A stretch of DNA of 64,000 nt, from positions 39,565,431 through 39,629,430 of the forward strand of contig CM048842.1 of NCBI GenBank assembly GCA_026545765.1. The letters are read 5' to 3'. Of this stretch, positions 1 through 11,000 are shown piece after piece. Source of the stretch: Plantago major. Taxonomy: Eukaryota > Streptophyta > Magnoliopsida > Lamiales > Plantaginaceae. Under the pieces are notes generated by a model, which was given only the letters and a program-made list of their open reading frames with translations, was not told the origin of the DNA and did not search any database. The position numbers and the translations under genes are program-made. Position 1 is the first letter of the stretch. Every line of letters begins with the position of its first letter.

Positions 1-1429
1 TGACAAAGTAATTAACGTATAAGTTTGCAAAGTAACAGTTTGATAAATTGTTTGTGCTATAGCTATATGAACGCGGTAGGAATAAATATCAGGAGAAATA
101 TGACCATATTAACTATTAACCAAGTAAAGCAAATAAACAGGAGATGAATAAATATCAAGAGAAATACGAACGCGGTAGGAATAATCCGAAACGCAGTATA
201 TAGGATATAGTTATAGCATTCGTATGATTGTCACTTGTTATTTGTCCAGAAACTGTTAAAGCGATCTTAACCAAAGACGTTTTCGAATATTATAGACTTG
301 AGTAATTATTTGATTGTCAGACAGATAATCCTTGAACAAACGATTAGAATATTTTAGACTTACGAATCAAATTAACAGGTTTTACGAAGATTTTAGACTA
401 GCATAACTCGTACGAATAAATTCATAGCATAAAACCCTAATACATTCGAATCTTCATATCACTACCGCATTCACGATGAATTTAGCTACTCATTATCATG
501 CAATTATCATAAACATTCATGTTTGAATAGATGATAGACATAAGATTGATGGAGATAAAATTATCAAGCATAAACAATCACAAGAAAGCAAATTGCGAAA
601 GTAATACGAATAGATTAATTAACAAATCTCTAACCTTCGAACGTAAATTGGTGAATAGTGTTGATTGCACGATGAATAACCAAGCTCAAATCTCCCAAAA
701 TCAAGTCTAGGGTTCAAAGAGCTTTTACAAAGGATTGATATGAAAGTTATGTGGAAAAGAAAGAAGGAAAACGCATATAAATACAAGGAACTTCGAGTAA
801 ATTAGGCAAAATCCGAGTAGGCTTCGGCAAGCCTTGTCATGACAGAGCAAAAAGCCTGTTGTGACAAGCTAGTGGTGCTGTGACACATTTTGACGAACTG
901 TACAAAACGATCTAAGACGAATTTGGCAATGCTTCCAAAACCAAAGTTGTAGATCTTTGAATTATCTACACGCAACAATCAAAATCAGGTCAATCGAACA
1001 TCATATGAAGGAGTTATGGCCAAAATAGCTAGGCTGCTCCATAAGTTTCACTTAGATATAGAAGAAATACAGAAGCATTCCAGTTCCCTTTTCTTTTTAT
1101 AAACAAAGAATAAACAAAGAGCGCTACAGAAAATTTCATCTTTACTTTTTCTTCGCACGTCTCGCTTAAATGACTCTAGAATCTTCGTCCGAACTCCGAA
1201 TCCACTTCCGTTTTTGCCATTTTTCTCTACTCTCAAACTCTAGATTCATCTTTAAATTTTTAAAACCATTTTTTACTCTGATTTTCACCTAAAACATAGA
1301 AAAACCTACAAAACACAACTAAAACACAAAAGCGTAAAAACAAACAATAACTCTATAAGATAACGACAAAGACTAACAAAAGTACGATTAAAAGAACGTG
1401 ATGAACCTCTAAATTACGGTCTCATCTAA
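1..1429 (-). repeat. LTR of Athila-type element F (partial, cut by window start)
   Basis: Read on the minus strand, this starts near 1429 with an ATGAGAC-like terminus right after a purine tract, and it runs left to the window edge. Positions about 900-1429 match 54109-54516, which starts with a clean TGATGAGAC. The leftmost bases (a GTAACAGTTTGAT-like stretch) resemble the 3' part of the Athila LTR at 63474. I read it as the 3' LTR of a minus-strand element whose 3' internal end follows at 1430-2187. No coding sequence is convincing here. Confidence 0.6.
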
Positions 1430-1445
1430 CTCCCCAAAGTGAACC

Positions 1446-1464
1446 TTTGCTCGTCCCGAGCAAA
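1446..1464. other. Perfect stem-loop beside the polypurine tract of F
   Basis: TTTGCTCG and CGAGCAAA form an 8-bp perfect stem with a 3-base loop, about 15 bases from the LTR boundary. Element E has the same core (TTGCTCA / TGAGCAA, 56444-56461) at the matching place before its 3' LTR. The loop bases differ while the arms stay complementary. Confidence 0.7.
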
Positions 1465-1920
1465 CAAACCCAAACAAACCACATAAACAAATACAAGAGT
1501 CGAACTTCCAAGTGACCGAATCAACCATTGTAATCATTAAACACAAAAGATGCAAAAGTTTTGAAATCATACTAACTTTGGCAGAAGTGCAAGTTATAAT
1601 CCCTCTAGTACGTTTCTCAAGTCAACAAGATTTAAGTCTAAAACTGCAGTCCGTCACAGGTGAAAATAAGCAACTCTCACTCTCCTGGAAGTATCCAGCA
1701 TAGGTAAACACTCAAAACATAAAATAGGAAGGCGACTTGCATCACAAACATGCCTCAAATATCTTACTCTATTGTGCTCTTTTTGAAGGATTAAAAAGGA
1801 CTTTTTTGCAACATCTAAAAGCAGAGAAATGCACCAATAAACTGTTCTCGTTTTTTATCATCATTCTTTCTCTTTTTTGCGCAAGTCACAGTTGACTTTT
1901 ATTCTGGTCTCAATTTTTTG

Positions 1921-2083
1921 ATAGGTGTCTGTTTTACCAAAAGTCTGCATTTTTGTGAGTGTCAGTTCGGTATACACGCCATCAACCCTCACGGTCATAT
2001 AGGTTTTAGGCCACGCCAGTATATAGGTAGTATCTGAAACATGTCCAACACTTCTAACGGTGTTCACATTGGACCACAGATCC
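1921..2083 (-). other. Conserved Athila 3' non-coding block (copy in F)
   Basis: Read on the minus strand, this aligns with plus-strand 55661-55822 of element E. The shared words include GTGGATNTGTGGTCC, a CACCGTT core, CAGATACTACC, GGTGTGGCC or GGCGTGGCC, and GTAAAACAGACAC. The LTR starts of the two elements differ much more than this block does. It has no long open frame shared by the two copies, so RNA-level constraint is more likely than a protein. Confidence 0.65.
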
Positions 2084-2545
2084 ACCCCGAGACAATAATT
2101 AAACAACCTTTCAAGAACAGAGATAAAAAATGCAAATCAATCATATGAAAACAACTTCTCCCCAAACCTGTTTGTTAGAATGGGTTCTGATGTGACAATG
2201 AAATGTGCGATATAGCATACTTTTAGACCCTCGTTTTTTGCCTTAGATTCAATATTTGTATCGTTTTATGTTCAAATACCAACTTCTAGTGTATTTTGTA
2301 GGTCATGATCGCGTTTTTGAGGAATTGCACAATTTCAGGCGCGAAATAGAGAAAGTTAAGCGAATACGCCGGATTGACCATTGCATGGAGTTCGAGGTGT
2401 TAAAACATGTCATGCGACCAACCAATGCGAATATAATTGAAGATGAAACAACATTGTAGAAGACCACTTTTCGAGGAAACGAAGTTACGAAGCTTGAAAT
2501 CGAAGAACGAAGAAAACATATTCAAATCTGCAGAAATCAAAGATG

Positions 2546-2597
2546 GCGGCCCACAGGGGACCGCAGAAGGCCTCTTTGCAGTCCACAGGGGACTGCA
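2546..2597. other. Two consecutive hairpins in the Athila LTR
   Basis: The first hairpin (2546-2564) pairs GCGG-type bases around a CACAG loop. The second (2577-2597) has perfect 8-bp arms TGCAGTCC / GGACTGCA around ACAGG. A related but stronger hairpin lies at 60480-60506 in element H, so this is a recurring structural motif of the family. Both sit about 130 bases upstream of the TATA box. Confidence 0.55.
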
Positions 2598-2703
2598 GTG
2601 TAGGGGCTGCTTTGTTCAAGGCTTTTTCCTGGCCTGTCAGGCTAGATCCCGCCTTCCTAAACCTTCCTTAATGATCAATGGCGGCTAGAGCTCGGATTTT
2701 CAA

Positions 2704-2712
2704 GTATAAATA
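2704..2712 (+). promoter_or_regulatory. TATA box of Athila LTR G
   Basis: GTATAAATA, at the same LTR position as 57006-57014, followed by the conserved AGACCTCAGGG word. It is expected to set the transcript start (the U3/R border) about 30 bases downstream. Confidence 0.6.
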
Positions 2713-2865
2713 AGACCTCAGGGGTCTCATAATTCTACACTGGTCATAAAGCAGCTCTCCTGAGAGAGAACCAGTCCTCGGGGAAGTGAAACCCCAAAAC
2801 CGCTGGCCGTCAGGCACCCAGAAGGAGGAAACCCTAGAAGCAGCACGAAGAAATTAGAGACTAAG

Positions 2866-2913
2866 CTTCTTCTTCTTCTTCTTCTTCTTCTTCTTCTTCT
2901 TCTTCTTCTTCTT
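2866..2913. repeat. (CTT)n microsatellite
   Basis: About 16 CTT units inside the Athila LTR. The complete LTR at 57121-57140 has only a short CTTCTTC start there, so the run expanded in this copy. It creates a false poly-glutamate frame on the minus strand. Confidence 0.9.
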
Positions 2914-2951
2914 TATTTCTTGTTCTTTTCGATTTTTGTCTGCATACTATG

Positions 2952-4557
2952 TGTTGGTCCAGATAACGGCAAAATAAAAGACTAGAGGGGGGGGGGGGTG
3001 AATAGTCTTTTTCAAACTTTTGTCGATAAACACAATTTCTCAGATATCTGTAAAGATATCTGATACTTATTTTCAGAGAGCGGAAGACTTTTTGTGATAA
3101 GTGCACGTGCTCAACAAGATATGTGTAAATACATAGCAAGGTAAATAAAGCAAGTAAAAAATTACAGAAAGTAAATAACACAAGTCTTTATAGTGGTATT
3201 TGAAGGTGGCGGAATCCTTCAACTAATCCACTTCGGCCTTTCTCAGACCTAGAATCCACTAAGACAGATAATTGAGGTAACCTTACAAGTATCTTCTCTC
3301 GATTCCTAAATACACTAGGTTCCCATCCAAGTGTTCCCCCTGAGTTATTCCCCAGCTTTCTCAGCCAAGTACTTCCTGTACTCAGAAACCTTTTCAGCTA
3401 TTCCTTAGTTTCCCAAACTAAGTACTTCCTATGCTCAGTAACCTTGGAGTTATTCCTTAGTTTCCCAAACTAAGTACTTCATGTACTCCACGCCGATTAA
3501 GGTGTTGGTTAAGGTAGTTTGTCCGGTGAGTTTTAAAACTTGTTCAGTTATGCAGATAGCTCTATGAATCAAGTATACTTAATACACTTTTCAATTTATG
3601 GTATCTTGTTCTTTACTGACCCAAGTCTAGGATAAGTGTTCAAGAGAATGAATCTCAGATATGAAATCTTAATTCAACTCCTTCACAAATAACAGTGCTT
3701 GTTAAGGATCAGGACACTTAGAACTTTTGTGCTACTTAGAATCAAGAGCTTTGGTCGCAACAGAAAGCTTGAAGGTAAGTAGTATGCTTGAGAGAGCTTG
3801 TGTGAGTATTCAGTGTTCTTGGTGTATGTTCTCTGTGTGTGTTCTCAAGCATTCTAAGTGTTGATATTTATAGATGAATTTGAGTACCGTTTGAATAGTA
3901 TCCGTTAGGCTTAAATCAAATTCAAACTATTGATATCTGAGTATAGTACTGTTGCACGTTTGTCTTCTTCTTCTGAGACTACTGTTTTTGTTCACACATT
4001 TCTGTCCACGCATTTAATGCACTGTACTATACTTTGTCCTGTAGTGCCAACGGAACTATGCATGCTTTCTGAAGCTTTGCACGTCCTTTTCCAGAGACTA
4101 TCACAACTCCAGATATCACTTGTTAAAAATATAATGTTTCCCGGAAACATAATCTTTATCCAAGGTATCTGAGTGTAGATATATGTGGGCACTTTTCCTC
4201 GTTCAGAAACCTTGTATTCTCAGATATCTTTTGCAACACTTGTTTATTGAAACACTTGTTTCTTCAAGATATCTGGACATCGGTATCTGATAACCTTTGT
4301 CTTCAGCAATCTTGTGCAGTCTTTAAAACTTCATTTTAAAGTTGAACTTCTCCTACTGCATGCCTTCTTCTTGGTCTTCTTCAGAAAATAAAAATTACAT
4401 TCAGAGACCTAACATCCTATACAAGATTTGCTAGACTATCATACTTAGTGATTTTCCTCTTTTACAGTGTTCGAGTGAACCAAGAGTACTAACCACCTTT
4501 CTGAGCTAAGATAAGTCATTAGATTGCTGATAAAAATCTAAACAGATATTCCTAACA
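2952..4557 (-). repeat. 3' LTR of Sirevirus B
   Basis: On the minus strand it starts TGTTAGGAATATCTG and ends GGACCAACA, the same termini as both LTRs of A. It has a minus-strand TATA box (CTATAAATATC near 3864-3876), the CTTAGTTT...AAACTAAG palindromes at about 3395-3480, and a G/C homopolymer near its 3' end (about 2987-2998). It is about 1.6 kb long and clearly more diverged from the A LTRs than those are from each other. Confidence 0.88.
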
Positions 4558-4939
4558 AATTTCCCCCATTTTGATCAGTCAACGATGACTATCTGACCTA
4601 TTACAAATCTGTATGAGGAAAAAATCCACCACTTAATCAATTCATAAGATCTTTCAATTAAGTGCAGAAAGTAAACATCAACCAAATCACAAGGTGTGAT
4701 CTTTGCTGACAAGTTATCTTTTATAGATTGATATCTGAGAGTAGGTTCATTAGATATGTTACAAAGAGAGTTCACAGATAACTTTTACAAGATAAAACAA
4801 CATTTTAGCTCAGTCAGCAAGCTACAAAATACATAGTTTAAATTAGGACAACAGGAGTAACCAAGCTCCAAGTAGACATCCTAATAAACTAGTCTTCAAG
4901 TCTTCAAATCTTCAAGTCTTCAATCAGCAGATCTATGGA
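4558..4939 (-). mobile_element. 3' non-coding end of B with polypurine tract
   Basis: Next to the LTR, the minus strand reads AAAATGGGGGAAATT (4558-4572), a polypurine tract for plus-strand priming. The remainder matches A 19491-19854 in reverse complement and is AT-rich, with no convincing frame. Confidence 0.75.
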
Positions 4940-5442
4940 TCAATTTGCAAATTCCCTATCCCCAAACCTTTTGATATCATCTGAGTAGTCAAAGAGCAGA
5001 GTCCTGACTATCATCTCAGTGTTTCTGGCAAATCCACAAACTTCCTTGTAGGTTTTTGTGGTATTTTTCTTGGCAAACTGTTTGACCCACAGATACTTTC
5101 CCCACTTCCAGGCATGCTCGATTTTGATATCTGATAGCTTGAAATATTCATATATGATCTTCATATATCTGATGTCACCCTTGTATTGATCTTCAGTCAA
5201 GTAGAAGGACTCATAGGGTTCCACAGCAAGTCTTGCTCTTGTGCCTGTTCCAGTGATGTTGGGAATTCTGTGCACATCATCTGGCTTTTCATAAGGACAA
5301 TCATCAGAGAGGTCCTTTTTCATGGCTTCTATTCTCTTGATTACTTCAAAATCCAACTAGGTTTTGATATGGTTGGTATTAATCAAGACTGGCTTGTCTT
5401 TTCTCCATGCCATGAGCTGTTTATGGATTGATTCTGGAAAGC
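4940..5442 (-). CDS. C-terminal part of the B accessory gene (interrupted by A)
   Basis: The minus-strand frame encodes the same conserved C-terminal domain as A 19072-19490, with about 80% of residues shared by eye (for example WKWGKYLWVK, KEVCGFAR, DIKRFGDRE). No enzyme motif, signal peptide or membrane segment is visible. Conservation in both copies right to the last residues (FGDREFAN / FGDREYAN) suggests that this domain mattered to the element. Element A is inserted at 5442/5443, and the upstream part of the gene resumes at 21516. The family is unknown to me beyond being a Sirevirus downstream ORF. Confidence 0.7.
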
Positions 5443-6167
5443 TGTTAGGAATATATGTTTAGATTTTGATCAGCAACCTAATGACTTATCTTAGCTCAGA
5501 AAGGTGGTTAGTACTCTTGGTTCACTTGAACACTGTAAAAGAGGAAACTCACTAAGTATGATAGTCTAGCAAATCTTGTATAGGATGTTAGGTCTCTAAA
5601 TGAAATTTTTATTTCTAAAAAGAAGACCAAGAAGAATGCATCCAGCAGGAAAAGTTCAACGGATTTGAAGATTTGAAGACTGCACAAGATTGCTGAAGAC
5701 AAGGGTTTTTCAGTTACCTATGACCAGATATCTTGAAGACACAAGCGTTTTTAAATAAACAGTGTTGCAAAAGATATCTGAGAATTAAAAGGTTTCTGAG
5801 ACGAGGAAAGTGCCCACAGATATCTACACTCAGATACCTTGGACATAAATTATGTTTCTGAAACGAAATATATTATAACAAGTTGTTTCAACAAGTGGTA
5901 TCTGGAGTTGTGATAATCTCTTGAAAAGGACGTGCACAGCCTCAGAGAAATCTGATAGTATAAAGATCTCTGATACCATGCATAGTTCCGTTGGCACTAC
6001 AGAACAAAGTATAGTACAATGCAGTAAATGCGCGGACATAGATGTCTGAACAAAAATGGTAGCTTCTGAAGAAGAAGACAAACGTACTACAGTACTATAC
6101 TCAGATATCAATAGTTTCAATTTGATTTAATCCTAACGGATACTATTCAAACGGCACTCAAATTCAT

Positions 6168-6178
6168 CTATAAATATC
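6168..6178 (+). promoter_or_regulatory. TATA box of A 5' LTR
   Basis: CTATAAATATC followed by CAACACTTAGA; the same word is conserved at the matching place in the LTR of B (minus strand, about 3864-3876). It is the likely start signal of the genomic RNA. Confidence 0.65.
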
Positions 6179-6555
6179 AACACTTAGACTGCTTGAGAAT
6201 ACACCTTAGAACATAGAACTTTGAATACTCTCATAAGCTCTCTCAAGCACACTACTTACCTTCAAGCTTTCTATTGCGACCAAAGCTCTTGATTCTAAGT
6301 AGCACAAAAGTTCTAAGTGTCCTGATCCTTAACAAGCATTGTTATTTGTGAAAGAGTTAAATTAAGATTTCATATCTGAGATTCATTCTCTTGAACACTT
6401 ATCATAGACTTGGGTCAGTAAAGAACAAGATACCATACATTGCAAAGTGTATTAAGTATACTTGATTCATAGAGCTATCTGCATAACTGAACAAGTTATT
6501 AAAGAAGCTCACCTGAAAAACTACCTTAACCAACACCTTAATCGGCGTGGACTAC

Positions 6556-6765
6556 AGGAAGTACTTAGTTTGTGAAACTAAGGAATAACTCCAAGGTTAC
6601 TGAGCATAGGAAGTACTTAGTTTGGGAAACTAAGGAATAGCTCAAAAGGTTTGTGAGTACAGGAAGTACTTAGTTTGTGAAACTAAGGAATAACTCCAAG
6701 GTTACTGAGCATAGGAAGTACTTAGTTTGGGAAACTAAGGAATAGCTCAAAATGTTTGTGAGTAC
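6556..6765 (+). repeat. Two 105-bp tandem units made of palindromic half-units
   Basis: Units 6556-6660 and 6661-6765 are nearly identical. Each holds two ~50-base half-units, AGGAAGTACTTAGTTT(G)TGAAACTAAGGAAT-like, so CTTAGTTT / AAACTAAG palindromes occur four times here, and a fifth partial half-unit follows (AAGTACTTGGCTGTGAAAGCCGGGGAATAAC-like). They lie about 400 bases downstream of the TATA box. The 3' LTR of A and the LTR of B carry two palindromes each. A function as a cis-acting RNA or DNA element is inferred. Confidence 0.8.
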
Positions 6766-7195
6766 AGGAAGTACTTGGCTGTGAAAGCCGGGGAATAACT
6801 CAGGGGGAACACTTGGTTGGGAACCTAGTGTATTTCGGAATCAAGAGAAGATACTTGTAAGGTTACCTCATTTATCTATCTTAGTGGATTCTAGGTCTGA
6901 GAAAGGCCGAAGTGAATTAGTTGAAGGATTACACCACCTTCAGATACCACTATAAAAAGACTTGTGTTATTTACTTTCTGAATTTATTACTTGTTTTATT
7001 TACCTTGCAAAGTATTTACACCTATCTTGCTGAGCACGTGCACTTATCACAGAAAAGTCTTCCGCTCTCTGAAATTAAGTATCAGAAATCTTCACAGATA
7101 TCTGAGAAACCGTGTTTATCAACAAAAATTTTAAAAGACTATTCACCCCCCCCCCCCCTCTAGTCTTTTACTTTGCCGTTATCTGGACCAACAAG

Positions 7196-7212
7196 TGGTA
7201 TCAGAGCGGGAG
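7196..7212 (+). other. Primer binding site (initiator-Met tRNA type) of A
   Basis: TGGTATCAGAGCGGGAG, two bases after the 5' LTR. It is the standard plant copia site complementary to the 3' end of tRNA-iMet, where minus-strand DNA synthesis is primed. Confidence 0.9.
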
Positions 7213-7311
7213 GTTCCCATGGCTTCTGCACTGAACCTAGATCCCAGATAAGTGCCCTCTAACTGCTTTTCACCTACACTTGATTTGTTTGTTAAGTATG
7301 TTTGCTGCAGG

Positions 7312-9820
7312 ATGTCTTTAAGTGACACCCCAATTCTCAAGCCAGAGAATTATGAGAAATGGAAGAGCAATAGGATGCTCCACCTAGAAGCTATCAGTGA
7401 CAAAATGATCAACGTGATAAAGAATGGCCCAATAGTCATTCAACAACTCAAGCAAGTCATAGAGGTTTCAAATGGTAGAGACAGAGAACAAAGCGATGGG
7501 TCTTCACAGACAGATGCGTCAACTAGTGGGAGACCTGCCAGTCAAGTTATTTACGAACCAAAAGCCCAGAGAGCTCTGGACAATCGAAGATGCCAAGAGA
7601 AATCGACTGGATGGTCAAGCCCGTAATATCATCATACGTTCCACTCCAGAGACATACAGTGTAAACTGTGGTGTGCAAAAACGGCGAAAGTGGCCTGGCA
7701 ACTGATTGAAGAAATCTGTGCCGGCACTGAGAAAATAAAGGAAAATAAGTTCGAAGTTTTGAAGTTCAAATTACAAAACTTTAAACAAGTTCCCACAGAG
7801 ACTCTTGAAGAACTAGATTTCCGATTTACAACACTTATGAGTGACATGGCTGCACTTGGTGAAAGTAATAGATATACCCAGTCAGAAAAGATTAAGACTA
7901 TTGTGAGAAGTCTAAATCATAATTGGGATCACACAAAGTTTTTCTACTTTAACCAAGGAATGCCAGATATCACTCCAGTGGAACTTTTCTCTCACCTTGC
8001 CACTGTTGACTATGAGACAACTCAAAGAGAACAAACAACTGAAAAGTTGCAGAATGTTGCTCTAGTTGCTCAAGGAACTTTTGAAAAGAAAGAAGGCAAG
8101 GAGGTGACTGAGGATGCTCTTGCTGTAAAGCAAATGAGAAAATATGTCAGTCGAGAAATGGAGAGAAGAAAAGCCAAAGAGAAGCTGAAAAAGCATCTAG
8201 GCTCAAACTATCACCAGTACAAAAATATGCAAAGCTCGCTGAACAAGCTCGTAAAGCATCAGTCTTGAGGAATCGGAAATGATATCCTGTTTTTATTGTC
8301 AGAAACCTGGTCATTTCAAGAAGGATTGTCTTGCCTTCAACAAACTAAAGACAGGTGATAAGAAAGATAGAAGAATCTTCAAGAGAAGTCAGAAAGCTAT
8401 GCTCACTGAATAAAGGAAAAAGATTCAACTCCAACTGGATGCTCTAGATATTGAGTCTGATTCTGAGGATGAAGATTCAGATGATTCCACACTGCCTTCT
8501 CTATAAATGTGCGGTGTTTCTCATGAAGTAATTAACTTTGGTCAAAAGAAGAAAGAAGTGTGTGGAATGGCTGAAGAAATCTTTCCAGATATCTCCAACA
8601 TTGAACCTTGTCTAATGGCTGATGAGGTAACACATACTTCCTGTTATACTTATGAAAGTGATGAGGAAGAAATCAAAGATCTAGAACATCTCAGAAGAGA
8701 ACTTGATCTCTACGAAAGAGAATTTCTGATGGTCCGAGCTAGAGCAGAGATTCTTGAAGAAGAAAAGAATTCTCTTGTAAAGGAAAATTCACAAATACTC
8801 AAGATATCTGAGAAAAAGGATGCTGAAAATGCATTTCTCAAGGCTCAGACTGAAAAGTCAGATAAAGAAGCATTGGCCAATCTTCAAAAGAAATGTGAAG
8901 ATCTTCTTTCTGAGAATGAAGAACTCAAAAAGAAAGAATTATCTTTTCAATCTTATGCCAAAGCTGGTGACACTCTTACTGAAGTACAATCTTATTTAAG
9001 AGATCCTTCAGAAAAGAGAGGACTTGGGCTGGACACACACACGGACAGTTCTCCCACTCTGAATAAGAGTGATGAAAGATGAACATTTTTCAGTGCTCAG
9101 CAAGGTGGTTCCCAAACAACTTACAGTATCGGTCAGAAAGCTAAGGTTGTTAACAAAGGAAAGGCAGTTGCGACCAAACCTTTGTGCGAAAAACAAGTCC
9201 CAAGGAAAACTGTTGGGGATGTTTCTGAAAAGAAACATAACACTGAAAAGTGCAATCACCCACAGTGCTATGTCTCTCAGAAAGGAAAAATTGCAGGTGC
9301 TGACAAATTCTCCTATGTCACGTTTTTTGGAAAGAAAATAGATTACCCAGAGACTAGCAAAGCTGCTGAGAAAAGATCTCAGATAGCACCAGGTGCTCGG
9401 AATGGTATTGGCTATAATGCTATTGGGAAAAAACTTGCTCGTGAGTATAAACAAGAGCAAGAATGATGGTTAAAAGCTAGAATTGCTCACAACAATTATC
9501 AAAAGTGGAAGATGAATCAAGCCACTGAAAATCTGAATGCCAGGGCTAGAAGAAATCTGGCTAGGAAAGCTAAGTTTTGCTGAGAAGTAGACTCAGAAAC
9601 CTGACAGGTATCTGAAAGCACCAAATGGAGCACCAAGGAACACACCACGGAAGAAAATAGTTCTTAATAACAATGATACTAATCATTTAACTAGAATTCC
9701 TCCTTATGTTCCTGTTAGACAAAAGAATGTTCCTAAGAAATTCATTCAAAAATGGATTCCTACTGGAAGATTCTTTAGTCTAGATGGTTCCATAGTTGGT
9801 ATGAGAACCTAATCTCCTAT
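7312..9820 (+). pseudogene. gag region of Sirevirus A
   Basis: Capsid/nucleocapsid region. The start at 7312 (MSLSDTPILKPENYEKWK) matches the usual copia gag opening with a Tyr-Trp motif. The central part (about 7690-8270) carries the retrotransposon Gag fold (LEELDFRFTTLMSDM, IVRSLNHNWDH). A CCHC zinc knuckle, C-x2-C-x4-H-x4-C (CFYCQKPGHFKKDC), is at 8288-8329. A coiled-coil, Glu/Lys-rich extension follows (about 8507-9080), as known for the long Gag of Sireviruses. The protein would coat the RNA in cytoplasmic particles. It is broken, with several breaks. Confidence 0.8.
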
Positions 9821-9830
9821 TTCCTGTTTT

Positions 9831-11000
9831 GTGCAGAACACTCTAAAGACTAATCCAAAGTGGCATTTTGATAGTGGATGTGGGAAACACATGACAGGAG
9901 ACAAAGCAAATCTAATTGACTACAGAAAGTGCAATGATGGACCAATAATCAGGTTTGCTGGAGGAGATGAAAATCCAACCATAGGATTTGCCAATCTGAA
10001 GTTTGGAGCCCTTACATTCTCTGAAGTACTACATGGAAAGGGATTGAAATATAATCTCATAAGCATGAGTCAACTAGTAGACAAAGGGTACACTGTCAAG
10101 ATCAAGTCAAAACTATGCAAAGTGATTGACAATGAGTCAAAGCAGACAGTCTTGATTGCAAGGCGTAAAGGAAATCTTTATGTTGCTGATTGGGCATCCG
10201 CCACAACTGAAGAATGTCTCATGGTGAGTCAATCTGGCCACACTGAAGAAAATTGGCTATGGCATAAAAGAACGAGTCACTTGAATTTCAAAACTCTGAA
10301 CAAGCTAGCCAAGAAAGAGTTGGTGGTTGGTTTACCCAAAATCGCATATAGAAAAGATGATATATGCTCAGCTTTCCAAATGGGAAAGCAATCCAAAACA
10401 TCTTTCAAGTCTAAAACTAGACATTCCAGTGAAAGGCCACTGCAAATGTTACATATGGATCTTTTTGAATCCTCTGTAACTAGTTATGCAGGAAACAAGT
10501 ATGGTCTGGTTGTTGTTGATGATTACTCAAGATTCACTTGGGTTGTCTTTCTCAAACACAAATCTGATGCAAGGGTTGAGATACCCAACTTGCTGAATAA
10601 GCTCGAAGTCAGGAAAAATGACATGGTATCTGTAATCAGAATACACCATGGTACTGAGTTTCTGAACCAGTACATAAAAGAGTTCTGTACCTACAAAGGT
10701 ATACAACATCAACTATCTTCTGTAAGGACACCACAAAAAAATGGTGTTGCTGAAATAAAGAATAGGACCCTGAAAGAAGCAGCAAGAAAAATGCTTGCTG
10801 ACACTGAAATAAGTGAAATCTATTGGGTTGAAGCTGTAAACACAGCATGCTACACTCAAAATAGATGTCTGATTAACAAACACCATAACAAAACTCCTTA
10901 TGAGCGTTTGATTGGTAGACCCCCTAGTATCAAACATCTAAGGGTGTTTGGTTGCAGATGTTTCGTTCTTAACAATGGAAAAGAATACTTGAGAACATTT
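9831..11000 (+). pseudogene. Protease and integrase region of pol, Sirevirus A
   Basis: The protease-type motif WHFDSGCGKHMTG begins at about 9861. A GAG-pre-integrase segment (WLWHKRTSHLNFKTLNKLAK) lies near 10255-10320. The integrase core follows, with its first Asp in HMDLFES (about 10453), the second acidic position region near 10640 (IRIHHGTEFLNQY) and the Glu-containing NGVAEIKNRTLKEAARKM stretch near 10740-10800. Copia order (integrase before RT) is clear. This part would process Gag-Pol and insert the cDNA into the nuclear genome. The region stays open over a long stretch; the element as a whole is broken. Confidence 0.85.

Larger units (their letters stand above)
1430..2187 (-). mobile_element. 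3' internal non-coding end of Athila-type element F
   Basis: Non-coding sequence lying just upstream, on the minus strand, of the F LTR. It contains a purine tract (CACTTTGGGGAG on the minus strand, about 1430-1441), a perfect stem-loop beside it, and a block at 1921-2083 that is also found in element E in the opposite orientation. It ends exactly at the first base of a plus-strand LTR (2188), so it looks like the target into which that LTR was inserted. The open frames here are short and not convincing as genes. Confidence 0.6.
2188..2951 (+). repeat. Athila LTR, 5' part (G), split by the Sirevirus nest
   Basis: Starts with the canonical TGATGTGACAATG terminus and aligns with the first ~690 bases of the complete LTR at 56480-57821, at roughly 85-90% identity by eye. 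A TATA box (GTATAAATA) at 2704-2712 sits where the complete LTR has its own at 57006-57014, so transcription would begin near 2735. The LTR stops at 2951, where element B begins; the last five bases, CTATG, are the presumed target site of B. No polypurine tract of its own precedes it, which fits a 5' LTR inserted into element F. Confidence 0.75.
5443..7193 (+). repeat. 5' LTR of A
   Basis: TGTTAGG...CCAACA, 1751 bp. TATA box CTATAAATATC at 6168-6178; a C homopolymer of about 13 bases at 7146-7158, shortly before the 3' end; several CAGATATCTGAG-like words. It holds a 105-bp tandem duplication (6556-6765) that the 3' LTR has only once, which accounts for most of the length difference. Confidence 0.9.

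Noticed and set aside
1512-1703. A 63-residue plus-strand frame
   Set aside because: It lies in the minus-strand Athila 3' non-coding region and has no recognisable family or partner elsewhere.
2861-3181. Minus-strand frame ending in poly-Glu
   Set aside because: It spans the Sirevirus LTR border and the (CTT)n microsatellite; it has no family support and is a by-product of the repeat.
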